Assembly: GCA_021018815.1 (NCBI GenBank)
Contig: JAITYX010000025.1
Coordinates: 5,256,001-5,320,000 of the forward strand
DNA length: 64,000 nucleotides
Source: Talinum fruticosum
Taxonomy: Eukaryota; Streptophyta; Magnoliopsida; Caryophyllales; Talinaceae
Direction: 5' to 3'
The notes beneath the pieces were generated by a model that worked only from the letters and a program-made list of their open reading frames with translations, did not search any database and had not been told where the DNA came from. Both the position numbers and the translations under genes were made by a program. Of the stretch, positions 22,428-34,439 are shown piece after piece (position 1 is the stretch's first letter; every line of letters starts with the position of its first letter).

Positions 22428-23917
22428 ATCATTTTTCAAGAAAGAAAAACTAACAAAAATAAAATAAATTCCCTTTCAATCATAGTAGGGAAGACTATGG
22501 CTAAAAAGAGGCTAAAAAGTGACTCCATCGGTCTAGAATCGAGAATCGGATTCGGGAGCGAGGGTACGAAACATGGGGATAAGCCCTTCCTTTATGCTAG
22601 TCCGAAGACAGCCATTACTAGTTTGAGTAGTGAATTAAAACAACGTACTAAACACAAGTAAACAAAATCCTAAATGAAATCTAAGCAACCAAAACATGAA
22701 TAAAAGTGATAAAAAGAAAATAAAAGAAAAATGATGAAGCAAGGAAAAGTGAAAGAAAACAAAAGAAAACAAAAAAATTTTAAGGATTACATCGGGCGGG
22801 GAGGAAATAAAAGTGATACAACTTATCTCCACAATATGGAAAGTAATAAAAAGTATAAAATAAATAGCCATTTGAAGGCTATGCCCTTAAGTTATCCCAC
22901 CTACCGATCTGTATCCGGTGATGCGAGTGTGGCGAATGCGGGAAAGGGGCTTTTTGTGGATTTAGTGAAGGTAAGTTTGTAGAGAATTGGAAAGATCAAT
23001 TGAATGAATACCAAGAGATCAAAATAAATGAAATTCAGTTGTTCTTGGTAAGGATTCAGCGCGATAGTGTTTAAGCAAAAGGCTTTTGAGGTCACTTTTC
23101 AGTAGAGTAATGAGTTAGGGGAAAGTAGTGAATAATTGGGTCGGCGGCATGACGCTAAGGAAAGAGCTGTCATCTTGAGCTTAGTTCAGCAGCGTAACAC
23201 TAAGGAAATAAGACGTGCTCAAATGAAAGCCAAGGATCTCTATTTATAGGGAGAGGTCTACGTCACAAATGACCTAAGGTTGCTCTTAGTTAGTTGTCCA
23301 AGGCTAAGTAGAAAATCGGGCGAAAACCGAAGTAATAAGAGTGAATAAAATGGGATAAAATCGGATAGAGTCCAGATCGGGGCGCCGGCTTCCCGGAGAT
23401 GCCTAGGGTTTTGTGCTCTTCTATGCTTGCAAAGGGAGTATCTTGGCCAAAACGGGCGTTTTACTTGAAATATCTAGGTAGGGGGCCATATGGTGACGTT
23501 GTGAGGGAAGAAGCTCCTAGACTTGGGCGGATCGTGTTGGAGCTTTGACGCTGCACTTTGATACTTGTGATCATGAAATGCAATGCCTAACATCGTCTTG
23601 AGGTCTTTAGCTCCGTGTCTCGATTCGATAAAAGTAAAATATAGAATTTTGAGCCTAGGATTTCCCGTGCACGCAGCACTAGACCCCGTTATCTCTAAAG
23701 CCTTGGACAAAAGTAACGAAAAAGGGATTTTTAACTAATCCAATGCAAAAGGCTATTTATGTGGTGTTGGGGGTTCTCCGTGTTTTAATGGTTTTCGTTG
23801 CACCAATCAAATTCGATACGTAATCCAAATCCTCGAACAGGACTCGGGATTTCATCATCGAGCCAACAATATAAAAAATTCAAGAAGATATAAAATGACA
23901 ATTTTTAGGTGGCTACG
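22428..23917 (-). repeat. Tat-type gypsy 5' LTR (1490 bp), minus strand
   Basis: Reverse complement starts CGTAGCCACCTAAAAATTGTC (23917) and ends next to the primer site TGGCGGCTCCAC (plus coordinates about 22415-22426), a near match to the 3' end of tRNA-Arg. Collinear with the LTRs at 17424-18868 and 31814-33303. The gag pseudogene follows, so this is the 5' LTR of the minus-strand body. Confidence 0.8.
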
Positions 23918-24760
23918 AGTGGATGATAGGCTTGACCCAAGAAAGTTTTATGGTTAAGATGAATTTTTCTTCAATGAAGTAGTGCTAGGCAACGATGAGT
24001 TTTTGGCCATCAAACGTGATCGCTTTGCCCTTATAATGATCCTTTCTAGGATTCTCGGGCTAAGTAGTTATGGTTCTAGCCTTTTGGTGGCTGATCCTCC
24101 TTTGAATGCACGAGATTTGGTGGTTGATCCTCCTTTGAATGCACGAGATTTGATTTTAGAAATAATAGAGAGTTGGGAGCCCGAAATTTGAGTATGTGAG
24201 CAAGGAATTACGAGTTCGAGTGAGAAGCGAGTAAGAAAGCAAGAGATAGCAAAGTGAATGAGTGAGGATGAACATGTGCTACTTATAGAACAATAGCTCT
24301 CATAGAACAAAAGCCTTTTTGACTCAGCCCTTAGAGTAATGGCTATCTAATCATTTAGCGTGATAGAGAGAGAAAAAGAAATTTTCTAAAACATTTCAAA
24401 GATTCTCCATTGATTTAGTGATTATCTCATAATTTTTACATCCATTTTTCTCACAAAGTAAGTCCGACTCAATAAGGTCTATCAGTCACTCGAGCATAAT
24501 CGAAACTTAATAACTCATAGCTCAAGTTCATTATCGTTCAATTCATCCATTTATTATTCACTCGGAACATATAATGCAGACAATGATACTCATAAATTCT
24601 CATGCAATAAATCAAATAATCATGCACTCAATAAAGTAATCAAGTAATCATTATGCCAAGTTCATTCCTAATAAAGCAAAATTGACCTTCACTCGGAGCT
24701 TTTGTGAAAATATCAACTAATTGAAATTCGGTAAGAATAAAGTCAAGTTCAATATCACCT
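23918..24760 (-). pseudogene. SIRE remnant: env-like start, spacer, RNase H end
   Basis: Minus strand. The env-like N-terminus (about 24160-23920) keeps the G-G-S-A-T-K-R/K-L-E-P block of the other copies but without a start codon. The spacer (24180-24640) has a TATA-like word at 24283, and the last part of RNase H (24760-24650, tgccaagttcattcctaataaagcaaa) is recognisable. The Tat LTR borders it at 23917 and a CACTA terminus at 24761. Confidence 0.65.
24085..24150. repeat. 33-bp tandem duplication (2 copies)
   Basis: Units 24085-24117 and 24118-24150 differ at one base (ctgatcctcc / ttgatcctcc). It sits in the env-like start region and duplicates 11 codons in frame. Confidence 0.9.
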
Positions 24761-24879
24761 CATTACCACGGATATAACTTTTTATTACGATCAATTTACG
24801 ATGTTTAAAAGTAAAACCTATCATGAAAAATGAGCCAGTGGCATTTTTGTACATAAGTGGCGTTGTATACCACCTATGA

Positions 24880-24964
24880 CGACGAGTTGTTTCAATGAAA
24901 AGTTGTCATATGTTAAGTCTGTCAACATATGACAACGGTTCATTGAAAGAACCGTCATCATAGA
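24880..24964. repeat. Subterminal inverted repeat of CACTA element
   Basis: Imperfect arms of about 37 bp around a short loop. The core ttgtcatatgtt/aacatatgacaa pairs perfectly. CACTA transposases of the TNPA kind bind repeated subterminal motifs; the motif family here is tgacgacg/ccgtcatc. Confidence 0.6.
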
Positions 24965-25009
24965 GTGCATTTGATGACGAGTTCTTCATTTGAACTGTTG
25001 TTAAATGTG

Positions 25010-26650
25010 TTCCACAATTTTAGATCTAAAACCCGAGCACTAGTTCCTGCTATTTTATAACTCAATTCCTCATCTCTGTACTCTCAGCCTTATCGCTCTT
25101 CCACGAGTTTTTCTCATCCATAGTACCTCATATCTAGATCTACTCGGCTCGATACTTATCGCCAATTAGCTCTCATCATCATTGTACCTTTATTTATTGT
25201 TTACTTTCCCTTACTCTTTCCTCTCGTCTCTTTAAGGTGTTATTGTCCTCTTTTACCATTGTATCTGCCCTTTGTCACTATCATTGTGCTTTGCCCACTA
25301 TCCACTTGTTCACTCTCACTATTGTCGTCTTTTCGTATTAATGTCAATACTTTCTTAATATTTGTTTTAAGTTATTTAGAAAATTTAGGTTATTGAATGT
25401 GAAATGTGTTTGCGGTAATTATTTGAATGTTAAGAATGTGGGTAATGATTGAGATTGTTGAAATGTTGAATCGTTGATTGGGAATGTGGCTAACATTTTT
25501 GTAGTTTGTTAAATTGGAAATTCGTGAAATTTTTTAGATTTTTAGAAAAGGGTGTAGGAGTTTAGGATTTAATTAATATTAGGGAAATACAATGATAGTT
25601 ATAATGGTAAATCGAAGGAGTTTATAGAGAATTTAGGTAACATTTTATTAAGAATGTGTGTTTATTCTGAATGTGCATTTAGGAGTTTAGGATTTTATTG
25701 AGAATTTGAGAATGATAGTTAGGATGGAAATTCGTGAAATGGTTTATTGAGAATGTGGGTAACATTTTATTCATATTTAATTGTCCTATATATAATGTAG
25801 AACTTTAAAAAAATTCATGCGTAGTTTATTATAAATGTATAATACATCAAAATTGGAATAAAAAGGAAATCATATATTATATCTATATACCTTTTTGTAT
25901 TAAAAAAATGAGAAATTTAACCACTATAAAAAAAAATATGAAGTTACAATAATGGTATGTGTTAGGAATATATACTACGTAACGACACTTTTTATGTTTT
26001 TATGTAATTTGATAAATGGCATGCTTAATTGTGTATAATTGTGCTTATTTTGATTACCAATCTATGCTTTTCATAAAATTATCGTAAGCATTTCATAAGC
26101 TTAGAGAATCCGTTCAAAGAATCTGTACATAACAAGTTATCCTAGGTCGCGGTACGTGCATAAATATGCGTATAGCGCTCAAGATATTAGCTTGGCATGT
26201 ATAGGTTTTTGAATTGTCCGTGTTGGACAGTTTGAGAATAATGTGATAATAGGTTGTGTGGCTATTATAATCTTATCAAAAATTTGACAAGATATCACGG
26301 TGCTCATATCCCCTCTCGCTCAACAGGTGCAATTATGATAACAATGGGTTTGATGTGTATATCTTTACTTATATTATCATACAATTAAGTAAGGATATAC
26401 ACATTAGCCACTTCGTTTTCGTATGTTATACTTGAAGGACTAAGGGAAATGCTACCGGAATTTTGTCAAATGCATGATAAGATTTTAATACACAATCTAG
26501 TGTCATATTATTCTTGAATGGGTTGAGCACCATCTATCCTCGTAGAAGGATTAAGGGTACTTGTCATATTATTTGTGCATTAAATGATCAAAGTATGTAT
26601 TTCTTGAACAACATATAGTGAATTGCTTCTCATTTTTATAACTAAGGTAC
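25010..26650. other. Non-coding 5' region of CACTA element
   Basis: CT-rich until about 25350, then strongly AT-rich with recurring phrases (gagaatgtgggtaacatttt at about 25480-25500, 25620-25650 and 25740-25770) that look like an old local duplication. No coding region seen. It probably holds promoter, leader and intron. Confidence 0.4.
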
Positions 26651-26663
26651 AGATCAAGTGTAG

Positions 26664-29600
26664 GTTTATAGCGATAGGAGGAGTGTAGAATATCGTGATA
26701 GTGTTAACAACTTTCTAGAGATTGCCATCGGACATGTAACTAAATTCGAGATAACAATCCATATTTTATCGTGTTTAAGGTGTTTTAACTCCTTAAGATT
26801 GCCTCCTAAGGTTGTAAAAGGTCACCTATATCAGAATGGGTTTGACACAACTTATAAGGTGTGGGTATGGCATGGGGAAGAGGGGTCGATGAATAATGGC
26901 ATAGGATAAGATGAAGGGTCGATGAATAATGGCATAGGATAAAATGAAGCCAACAAGTATGGAATTAGAAGATCTGCTCGAAGATCTAGTTCATGGAGTA
27001 AAACGTGAATTAGTCGATCAACTACATGTAATGGAGCAATTGTTACTTGGATTTAGAGAAGCCTCTTTACCGAGGTGTGATAATATACCCGTTTATCAAG
27101 TTTCTTAAGGTTGATGAACTTGAAATAAACTAATGGTCTGGAGTGAAAAAGTTTCACGGACTTGCTGAGTGTTCTCAAAGATATATTCTCATAAGGCAAT
27201 ATCCTTCCCAACCGTACATATGAGGCGAAGGGGTTGTTGTATCCTATGGGCATGGGGTATAAGAAGATACATGCTTGCCCCAACGATTGCATATTGTACC
27301 AAAAAGAACATACACATAAACACAAATGTCCTAAATGTGGTGTAGCTTAATACAAATTAAAAACATCGATGGAGAGAGCGTTGAGGGATTTCCCGCAAAG
27401 GTGTTGTGGTACTTGCCGATATTACGGAGGTTTAAGCACTTGTTTTCAAGTGCGGTTGATGCTAAGAACTTGATGTGGCATGCTGACGAAAGAGTCCGTT
27501 ATGACAAGCTATGTCCCCCTTCGATTCTCCTCAATCGAAGAAGATCGATTCATGGTTCCCGAATTTGGTAAGGAGGCACGAAATATACATCCGGGTACGA
27601 ACAGAATAAACCCCCACGGTGACCTTAATAGCAAGCATAGCAGTGGGCCCGTTCTTTTGGTTGTCAAAAACCTACCATCGTCGTTGTGTATGAAGTGCAA
27701 GAATATTGTGTTGTAAATGCTCATTTACGGGCCCAAACAACTAGGAAATGATATAGATGTGTACTTGGCGCCTCATGTTGAAGATTTCAAGCTTTTGTAG
27801 GATGAAGGTGTTTCGGTTTATGAGGGATACCGTAAAGAGCAATTTACATTCTAAGCAATTATCTTCACCACAATCAATGCCTTCTTCCCGTACGGAAACT
27901 TGTCCGGATACACCATTAAAGGCCACAAGGCATGCCCCATTTGTGTAGAGGGTACTTGCTCCTATCAACTTAAGCACGGAAAAAGACGATCGATCTTGGA
28001 CACCAAAGTTTCTTCCCTTTTCCCATAAATATCATATGAAAAAAGTAGGCTTTCAATGGTAACATTGAGATGGATTCTATTCTAACTCTGTTAAGAGGAC
28101 CTCAAATATATGACAAAGTAAATGATCTTGATGTGGAGTTCAGCGAGGCCATCCCGACATCAATCCAAAACCAGTGTGTGGAAATAGAAATCAATATTTT
28201 TTATCTTCCATATTGGTAATAGTTTTATGTGAGACATAGTCTTGATGTAATGCATATAGAGAAAAACATCTAAACATACCGAGAAAAGACCAAGGACGAG
28301 AGAGATAGCGAGGACTCGATACATGTGAAATGGGAATATGGGAGGAATTAACACCACAACAAAAAGGGATAAGAACATATTTGCCTCTACGAGTCTTACA
28401 CATTGAGTAGAAGGGGAAAACAACGTTTGTGTGAGACCTTAAAGTAAGTCAAAGTACCACATGGATATTCTTCAAACATCGATCGACTAATTGTGATGTC
28501 CGATTATAAACTAATCAATATGAAATCTCACGATTGTCATGCCTTGGTGCAACAAATACTGCCTCTTGCTATTCGAGCCGTGATTCCCAAACATGTTAGA
28601 CAGTTGATCATAAGAATTTGCTTCTTCTTCAATGCCATATGCACCAAAGTCGTTGATTTGTAGAAATTGGATGATCTTCGGTGCGACGTGATCGTTACAT
28701 TGTGCAAACTTGAGATGTACTTTGCACTATCTATTTTTGATATCATGGTTCACCTTGTTATCCATTTGGTGAGAGAAGTGCAATTTTGTGGCCTCATATT
28801 TTACCGATGGATGTACCCTTTTGAACATTTTGTGGCAATTCTCGAAGAGTATGTTAGAAATCGGTATCGACCAGAAATGTGCATTGTTGAGGCATACACG
28901 GCAGAGGAGTGTGTTGAGTTCTGCTGTGAATACTACCCCCAAATGGAAGTTGTTGGTATTCCAAAACATCGAGTCATGGGGAAGATTGGTACGTAAGGGA
29001 AATTAAGGCCAACGATTCTAACAATCAATCGAGATATGAGGGATCAAACACATCTTTATATTCTACAAAACAGTGATGAAGTGCAACCGTTCATTGATGA
29101 GCACAAATCCCTTATAAGGAGATAGTACCGAGGAAAAAATGAGATGTGGTTACTGATCCATCAAAATCGCACATTTGTCAAGTAGTTCGGAGATATAGTA
29201 ATCACAAGCCAATTGGAAAAATCACGAGAAGATCTCTCGCAAACATTAGTAAGTTTGGCTAGAAGGCCGCAGTTGGAGGTCATATCTTACCGTGGGTATG
29301 ACATCAATGGATACTCTTTCTACACAAAGAGCCGGGATAATAGGAGCACCATGCAAAGTAAAAGGGTCACATTGAAGACTCATGCACTTTATGTTTCCAT
29401 CTCCAAGGACAAAAATCCCATTGTAGCTAAAATGTCATATCACGGAGTCATTGAAGAGGTATGAGAACTATACTCTGTTGACTTCAATGAGCCTGTTTTC
29501 CAATGCAAATGGGTTGACAATAACAATGGTCTCGAAGTGATGAGATAAGAAGGGCCTAAAGGGGATCAATTCGTTATGGCATCCCAAGCAAGATAAGTAT

Positions 29601-29864
29601 TCTCTATTGAGGACCCGCCCAATGGTAAGTGGTCTATTGTTCTTCAAGGGAAGAGGCATGTTGCTTGGAGGGGATGGTGAAGATGTGTGTGAGTTTGTTT
29701 ATGAGACCCTACCCTTCTCCATCGAAATGCCTGTCGAAAATGAGGATGCTAGTTTTGAAGAATTGAATTTAAGGGTTGACCATCAAGAGAGCATATTTAT
29801 TCAAGATAAGTCCAAAGGAATGAAAAAGGGCATAAACCATGCACTTATATCAACTCGGTAAGAA
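26664..29864 (+). pseudogene. CACTA transposase, TNP2 family, multi-exon
   Basis: A transposase-associated N-terminal domain starts right after an acceptor (tgtag, 26663): DRRSVEYRDSVNNFLEIAIG ... GHLYQNGFDTTYKVWVWHGE, ending at about 26883. The TNP2 region follows: GMGYKKIHACPNDCILYQKE (about 27245-27305), VLWYLPILRRFKHLF, MWHADERV, NIHPGTNRINPHGDLNSKHS, then LPYW and RHSLDVMHIEKN (about 28229-28268), the conserved TNP2 core. A DUF4218-like part (28540-28990; IFDIMVHLVIHLVREVQFCG, RWMYPFE, AEECVEFC) and a DUF4216-like part (29440-29670; WVDNNNG, WSIVLQGK) close it, with the stop at about 29862. Stops and frameshifts occur in most segments. TNP2 cuts and joins CACTA ends. Confidence 0.8.
26883..26948. 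repeat. 33-bp tandem duplication inside the transposase
   Basis: gggtcgatgaataatggcat... repeated at 26883-26915 and 26916-26948 with one difference. It adds 11 codons just after the N-terminal domain, each copy with a stop. Confidence 0.9.
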
Positions 29865-30670
29865 CATTATTGTCTAACAATTTTTTTATGGATGACCATA
29901 TTAATTGCTTGTTTTAGTAACTATGGCTTGCTTTTCATTATTTTTGACTTATAGTATTCATGTAATGGATTATTGTTCGATGAGGATTAAAAGGACTAAG
30001 CTTTTTCAGTATTGTTGCCTTTTTAGATAAACACTTGATTTATACCCTTTTATGTTTGTTATGTTTCTTGTGGATAAGTTATTGATTAAAAGTTTCCTCG
30101 GTTTTTATGTTGTCGATTGTACCCATGAAAGAACTCAAAGAAATGTATTTATAAGAGGAGCAACACTTTGGGACCATGAGAAAGAAAATAGAGATTGCTT
30201 GGTGAGATGTCCTCTTTTTGTATTCTTTTTCCAAGTACTTATGCCATCAAATCCATTTCTTAGTCTTCAAACTTTGCGGTATAAATGATTTCATTATTTA
30301 TGTCAAAAGGTTCATCTTTATTTACCTAAAGCGATGCTTCTTAGTACATTGATTTATCTACTTGTCTTTACAACTATAATGCTTGCTTGGAGTTCAAGCA
30401 AAGGAAGCGTGGACAACAAATATGATTTATATATGTTGTCCAGAGCTACTGATGCAACAATTCCAAGTAAGTTATATCGTCATAAAAACAATCACATAAC
30501 TAAATATACTACAAAAGAATCACTTTCGATAAATAGAGATTTTCCTTATAAAAAAAAAAAACTTTGAAATAAGTTTATACCACGAGGTTTCAACACCAGA
30601 GATGAACTTTTGACATAAATACTAAAAGAAGATTATTCTTTGTTATTATATTTCACTTTGTAATATATTC
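29865..30670. other. Non-coding tail of CACTA element
   Basis: AT-rich, with short open stretches of no recognised family (for example 30052-30288 and 30334-30567). A CACTA right end was looked for and not found. Confidence 0.3.
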
Positions 30671-33600
30671 TAAAGGTTTGCCCTTTGAGAGGTTAAGTCA
30701 CCTTGAGGGGGTGAATAAGGTGATGAAAGATTTTCGTGAATTACTAAAGTATTCCGCTCAGTAAACACTTAGAAAGCAATCTAGATTTGATTCGAAATAG
30801 ATAAAACACGGAATATACGTGGAAACCCTCCTAAGGCGAGAAAACCATAGACAGTGCTAATCCAAGCACCAAGTCAAATCCACTATTTTGAATCCGGAAA
30901 ATGCAAGGATTGACTCTTTACTGAATTGCTCCCTTTGACAAGTCACTTACAAGTTTTTCCTACACTCGAAGTTCCCTTATCCGAGTACTTCCTAACTAAG
31001 GTAACCTTTACAACTAGGGACAGTTGAGCTTAGTTAACCCTCACAGCTTAGTCAAGAGACTTAACGAGAGAATTGAAAGTATAGAAATGATTAGAAGACT
31101 TCCTGTTTACAACTCGAAAGTAACGAGTTAAGAAGCTGGAGTTGTAAGCTTAAAGATTTAGTGAGAGTAGATTATATTCAGTTCCAACAATCTTCAAGTC
31201 TAATAGGAAGGCTTCTATTTATACTCTTCGAGGAAGAGTATCCGTTAAGGCTTGTTCTTGACTTCGAGCTTCTTTAGCCATTGTAATGGCTAGTTTGAGT
31301 CACTCGAAAAGGATCCGTTGCAAGATGAACGTTTTGAATTGTAATGTCTTGCGTTGCGTCTCTTTTTAAAGATTTTAGAAAGTCGATTTTGGAATTTGAA
31401 GATGAACCTTTCATTAAGATTTTTGAGTTTTATTAAATCGATGTAAAGCGAATTAAGAAAAGTTGAATGGCGGTTGTATTAACCATTTTATTTTAGAATT
31501 TATTTTAAGAAGTCTTGGGATTTATTTCATAACCGAAAGATAAAATTAAATTAAGGTGTTGAATCTGCTGTGAGGCTTCGGGCCATATCGGTGTGAAAAA
31601 CCAATTTGGACCAAAGCCCCGCCTAGTGAGCCATTGGTGTAGGCGGCAGCCTATGCCCGATAATGGCAAGCGCCGGCCACAAGCCCGGGCGGAGGAGATC
31701 AGCCTCGGCCTTTGCCCTGGTTCGAAGATCCATAACCTTGTTTTCTTACTATTGGATCGGAAATAGCTGGAAGCGATTAATCGAACTAAAGCGAAAAGAG
31801 GGAGTCGCCGAGTCAATTTTTAGGAAAACCAAAAACTAACAAAAATAAAAGTAAAATTTGCTCTTCCAATCTTCATATGGGAAAACTAAGACAACAAGAG
31901 GCTAAAATTGATTGCATCGGTCTTTGAACCTAGAATAAGATTCGGGGCGAGGGTACGAAACATCCGGATAAACCCTTCCGTTCCGCCTGTCCGAAGACGA
32001 CCATTACTAGTTCGAATAGTAAATTCAAAAAATGTAAAACACGTAAGCAAGCAACATGCTAAGCGAAACTAAAACCAAGACAGTAGTTAAGGAGAGTGAT
32101 AAAAGCAAAAGTAAAGGAAAGTGGTAACGGTAGAAATGAAAAGCGAAGCGAAAGAAAAGCGGAAAAGAAAAAGAAAGTGAGAAATCTAAAAGATTACATC
32201 GGGAGGGTAGGAATTAAAAGCGATACATCGGTTGCCCATAATACGGAAAGCAATAAAGAAAGCATAAAAATAAAGTAAACCATTCAAGATCGAATCTGGT
32301 TACCTTAGGTTTTCCCACCTACTAATCTAGAACTCGGATCTAGATCTCTTGATCCGATGGCGGCAACTAAAAGGGGCCTTTTGTGAGTTTGTGGTGTAGG
32401 TTGATGAATGATAGAGTTTGAGGATCATATGTAAGGAGTCCGATGGAAGTAGGTGAAAAGAAACCAAGAGATCGGAATACCAAAGAGAGTATTCGAGTAG
32501 CTCTTAGGCGGATTTCGAGTAGCGTAAGGTTAAGGTAGGAAGTTGTGTGGGAATGAGAGCCAAGGCTCTTTATTAATAGGGAGAGGTTAGGTCAAGGAAT
32601 GACCTAGGGTTAGCTCTCGACCAGCCATCCAAAAGCAGTAGCAAATATTGGGCACCATATAGTGAAGGTTGAACGAGGATCGAACTAGGATGGCCAGCAC
32701 CGGCCATCAAGGGATGCCTAGGGTTTTGTGCCCTCTCGTGTTTCCAAAGGAGTATGTGGAGCAAAACGTAGCGTTTCACTTATTATTTTAGGAGTGGTAG
32801 GCGCCGGCTATTTTGGCACGTTTCCATTTTTTGCGGGTTTCTATTTTTGACATGTTTCTATTTTTGGCGGGTTTTATTTTTGGTGCTTGGATGCATGCTC
32901 CTAGTTTCGGGTTGGCTGTCTTGGAGCCAAAACACAACACTTTGATTCTTGTGATCATGAAATGGAGAGTTTAACGTCATCTTAATGTCTTCGACTTCTT
33001 GTCCGGTTTGATCGAAGTGAAACGCAGTGTTTTAAGCCTGGAATTCCCTGGTACGCAGCACTATACTCCGTTGTCTCCGAAGGCTTGGCCCGGTTCTTCG
33101 ATCGTCCAAAAGATAGGGGATTTTGGATCGGCCCGAGGAAAAAGGCTATTTATGTGGTGGTGGGGGTCCTTTTTGGCTTATCGGCTTCGTCGCACCAATC
33201 AAACATAGTTCGAGATCTAAATCCTCAAATAAGACTCGAGATATCATAATCGGGCCAACAAACCAAAATTAAAGAAAAGGATGACACGTTTTAGGTGTCT
33301 ACGGAAACAACCGTTAGACCTAAAGTTGATGTTTATAGGATTTGGAAACAAACGACCCTTACATGGTCTCTAAGCCTTGTCCACAAAAGGTGTTTTTCTT
33401 TCTAGTGGTGTTTTACAGCTACAAATATGTTGGTTTTGCTTTTCAAAATAAGGTTAAAATACTTTAATAAACCTACAAAAGTAAATCAAAGTGGTCTCAA
33501 AGTATAAAAATACTTTTGTCCAAGATTAGGCAAAGATAATAATTAATTCAAAATAATTAAGTGTTAAATTATCTTCGACTGAAAGAATGGAATTTTCTAA

Positions 33601-33992
33601 GTCTAATATTCATTAGGTTTAAAATTCCATCTTGAGTCAATCCTTTAAATAATCAAGTTACTAAGAATAAATAATTAGAATGCATAAACTTGATCAAGTA
33701 AATAATTTCATTTAATAACCTGACTTAGAATATAGAACTAACATAGTAATTCAATTTCGTTTAGAACATTTAGTCGGTGCTCGGAATATGAAGTGTTTGA
33801 GAAATTATTTACTCATGTGATCTTTCTAAGTTAAGTCTAAGTGGGTCGAACTCGAGTCAAGAGCGTTATATTCAATATATGGTTTCGAAGTGGGTAAGAC
33901 AAAATGGAAAACTTTAAGATGAGCTTCTTAAATGCTTACAAGGACTTGAAGTCAAAACCATTGACAGATAAAGAGTTCTATATAAGTCTTCA
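30671..33992 (-). repeat. SIRE 3' LTR with nested insertion
   Basis: Outer segments 30671-31335 and about 33304-33992 are the two halves of one LTR. The left edge TAAAGGTTTGCC is the inverse of the LTR end, and the right edge aagtcttca is the inverse of the LTR start. Compared with 41429-42463, about 50-60 bp at the insertion point are missing. Confidence 0.8.
31336..33303 (-). mobile_element. Tat-type gypsy 5' LTR plus leader, nested in SIRE LTR
   Basis: LTR at 31814-33303 (minus; start CGTAGACACCTAAAACGTGTC), a primer-site remnant inverse to tcggcgactccc at about 31801-31811, then about 470 bp of leader down to about 31336. There is no gag or pol. The leader stops at nearly the same point as the leader after the plus-strand LTR at 17424, although the two sit in different places. 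Confidence 0.75.
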
Positions 33993-33993
33993 A

Positions 33994-34008
33994 TCTCCCC
34001 TTTTTGAT
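33994..34008 (-). other. Polypurine tract (inverted)
   Basis: atctcccctttttga, inverse of tcaaaaaggggagat, next to the LTR start at 33992. Confidence 0.7.
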
Positions 34009-34439
34009 GAAAGGCATTCCATACTTAAGATAAATGTTAAGCTGTTCAAAAAGTTAAGTTTTCATTGCATTTTGATCAGAGCAAAAAATAATAAACAAAA
34101 ATATCTTAGTGCTTTTGATCAAATACAACTTAGAACTTACTAATTGACGTATCCGATCATATTTATCGGAGGATTACGAGCGAGTATCAAGGCGGTGATA
34201 AAATATATCAAAGTAAATGTAAGATATGAAAGATATAGCTTATGTATGCTAAGAAATATGAAAATTTCATTCAAGCTCACAAGTTGACATACAAAGATAA
34301 AAAAAAATAAAGAAAATAAAGAAAAAAACTCCCCTTTAGCCAAACATCTATCTATTTCTCTCCCCTATGCATTTCATCAAAAACAAACAGGAGGGAAGAA
34401 TCAAGATATTACAAAAGATGTTAGACAAAAAAAATTGAA

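Larger units (their letters stand above)
24761..30670 (+). mobile_element. CACTA (En/Spm) transposon, 5' part, decayed
   Basis: SIRE RNase H sequence breaks at 24760 (caatatcacct) and a terminus like that at 63123 follows: CATTACCACGGATATAACTTTT against CACTACTAGAGGAACCACTTTT. Subterminal repeats with cgacgag/ccgtcatcat words lie at 24870-25000, then an AT-rich 5' region, then a TNP2-type transposase on the plus strand (26664-29864). No right terminus is present. From 30671 a minus-strand SIRE LTR begins, which probably inserted into this element. Confidence 0.7.

Noticed and set aside
17424..23917. A normal Tat insertion with target duplication
   Set aside because: Both ends are 5' LTRs in opposite orientation and the flanking 5-bp words do not match.
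27053..27325. Minus-strand 90-codon frame as a gene
   Set aside because: It is the antisense of the readable TNP2 transposase (GMGYKKIHACPNDC on the plus strand).
28160..28423. Minus-strand hydrophobic frames as membrane protein genes
   Set aside because: They lie opposite the RHSLDVMHIEKN transposase core; the composition is a by-product of the sense strand.
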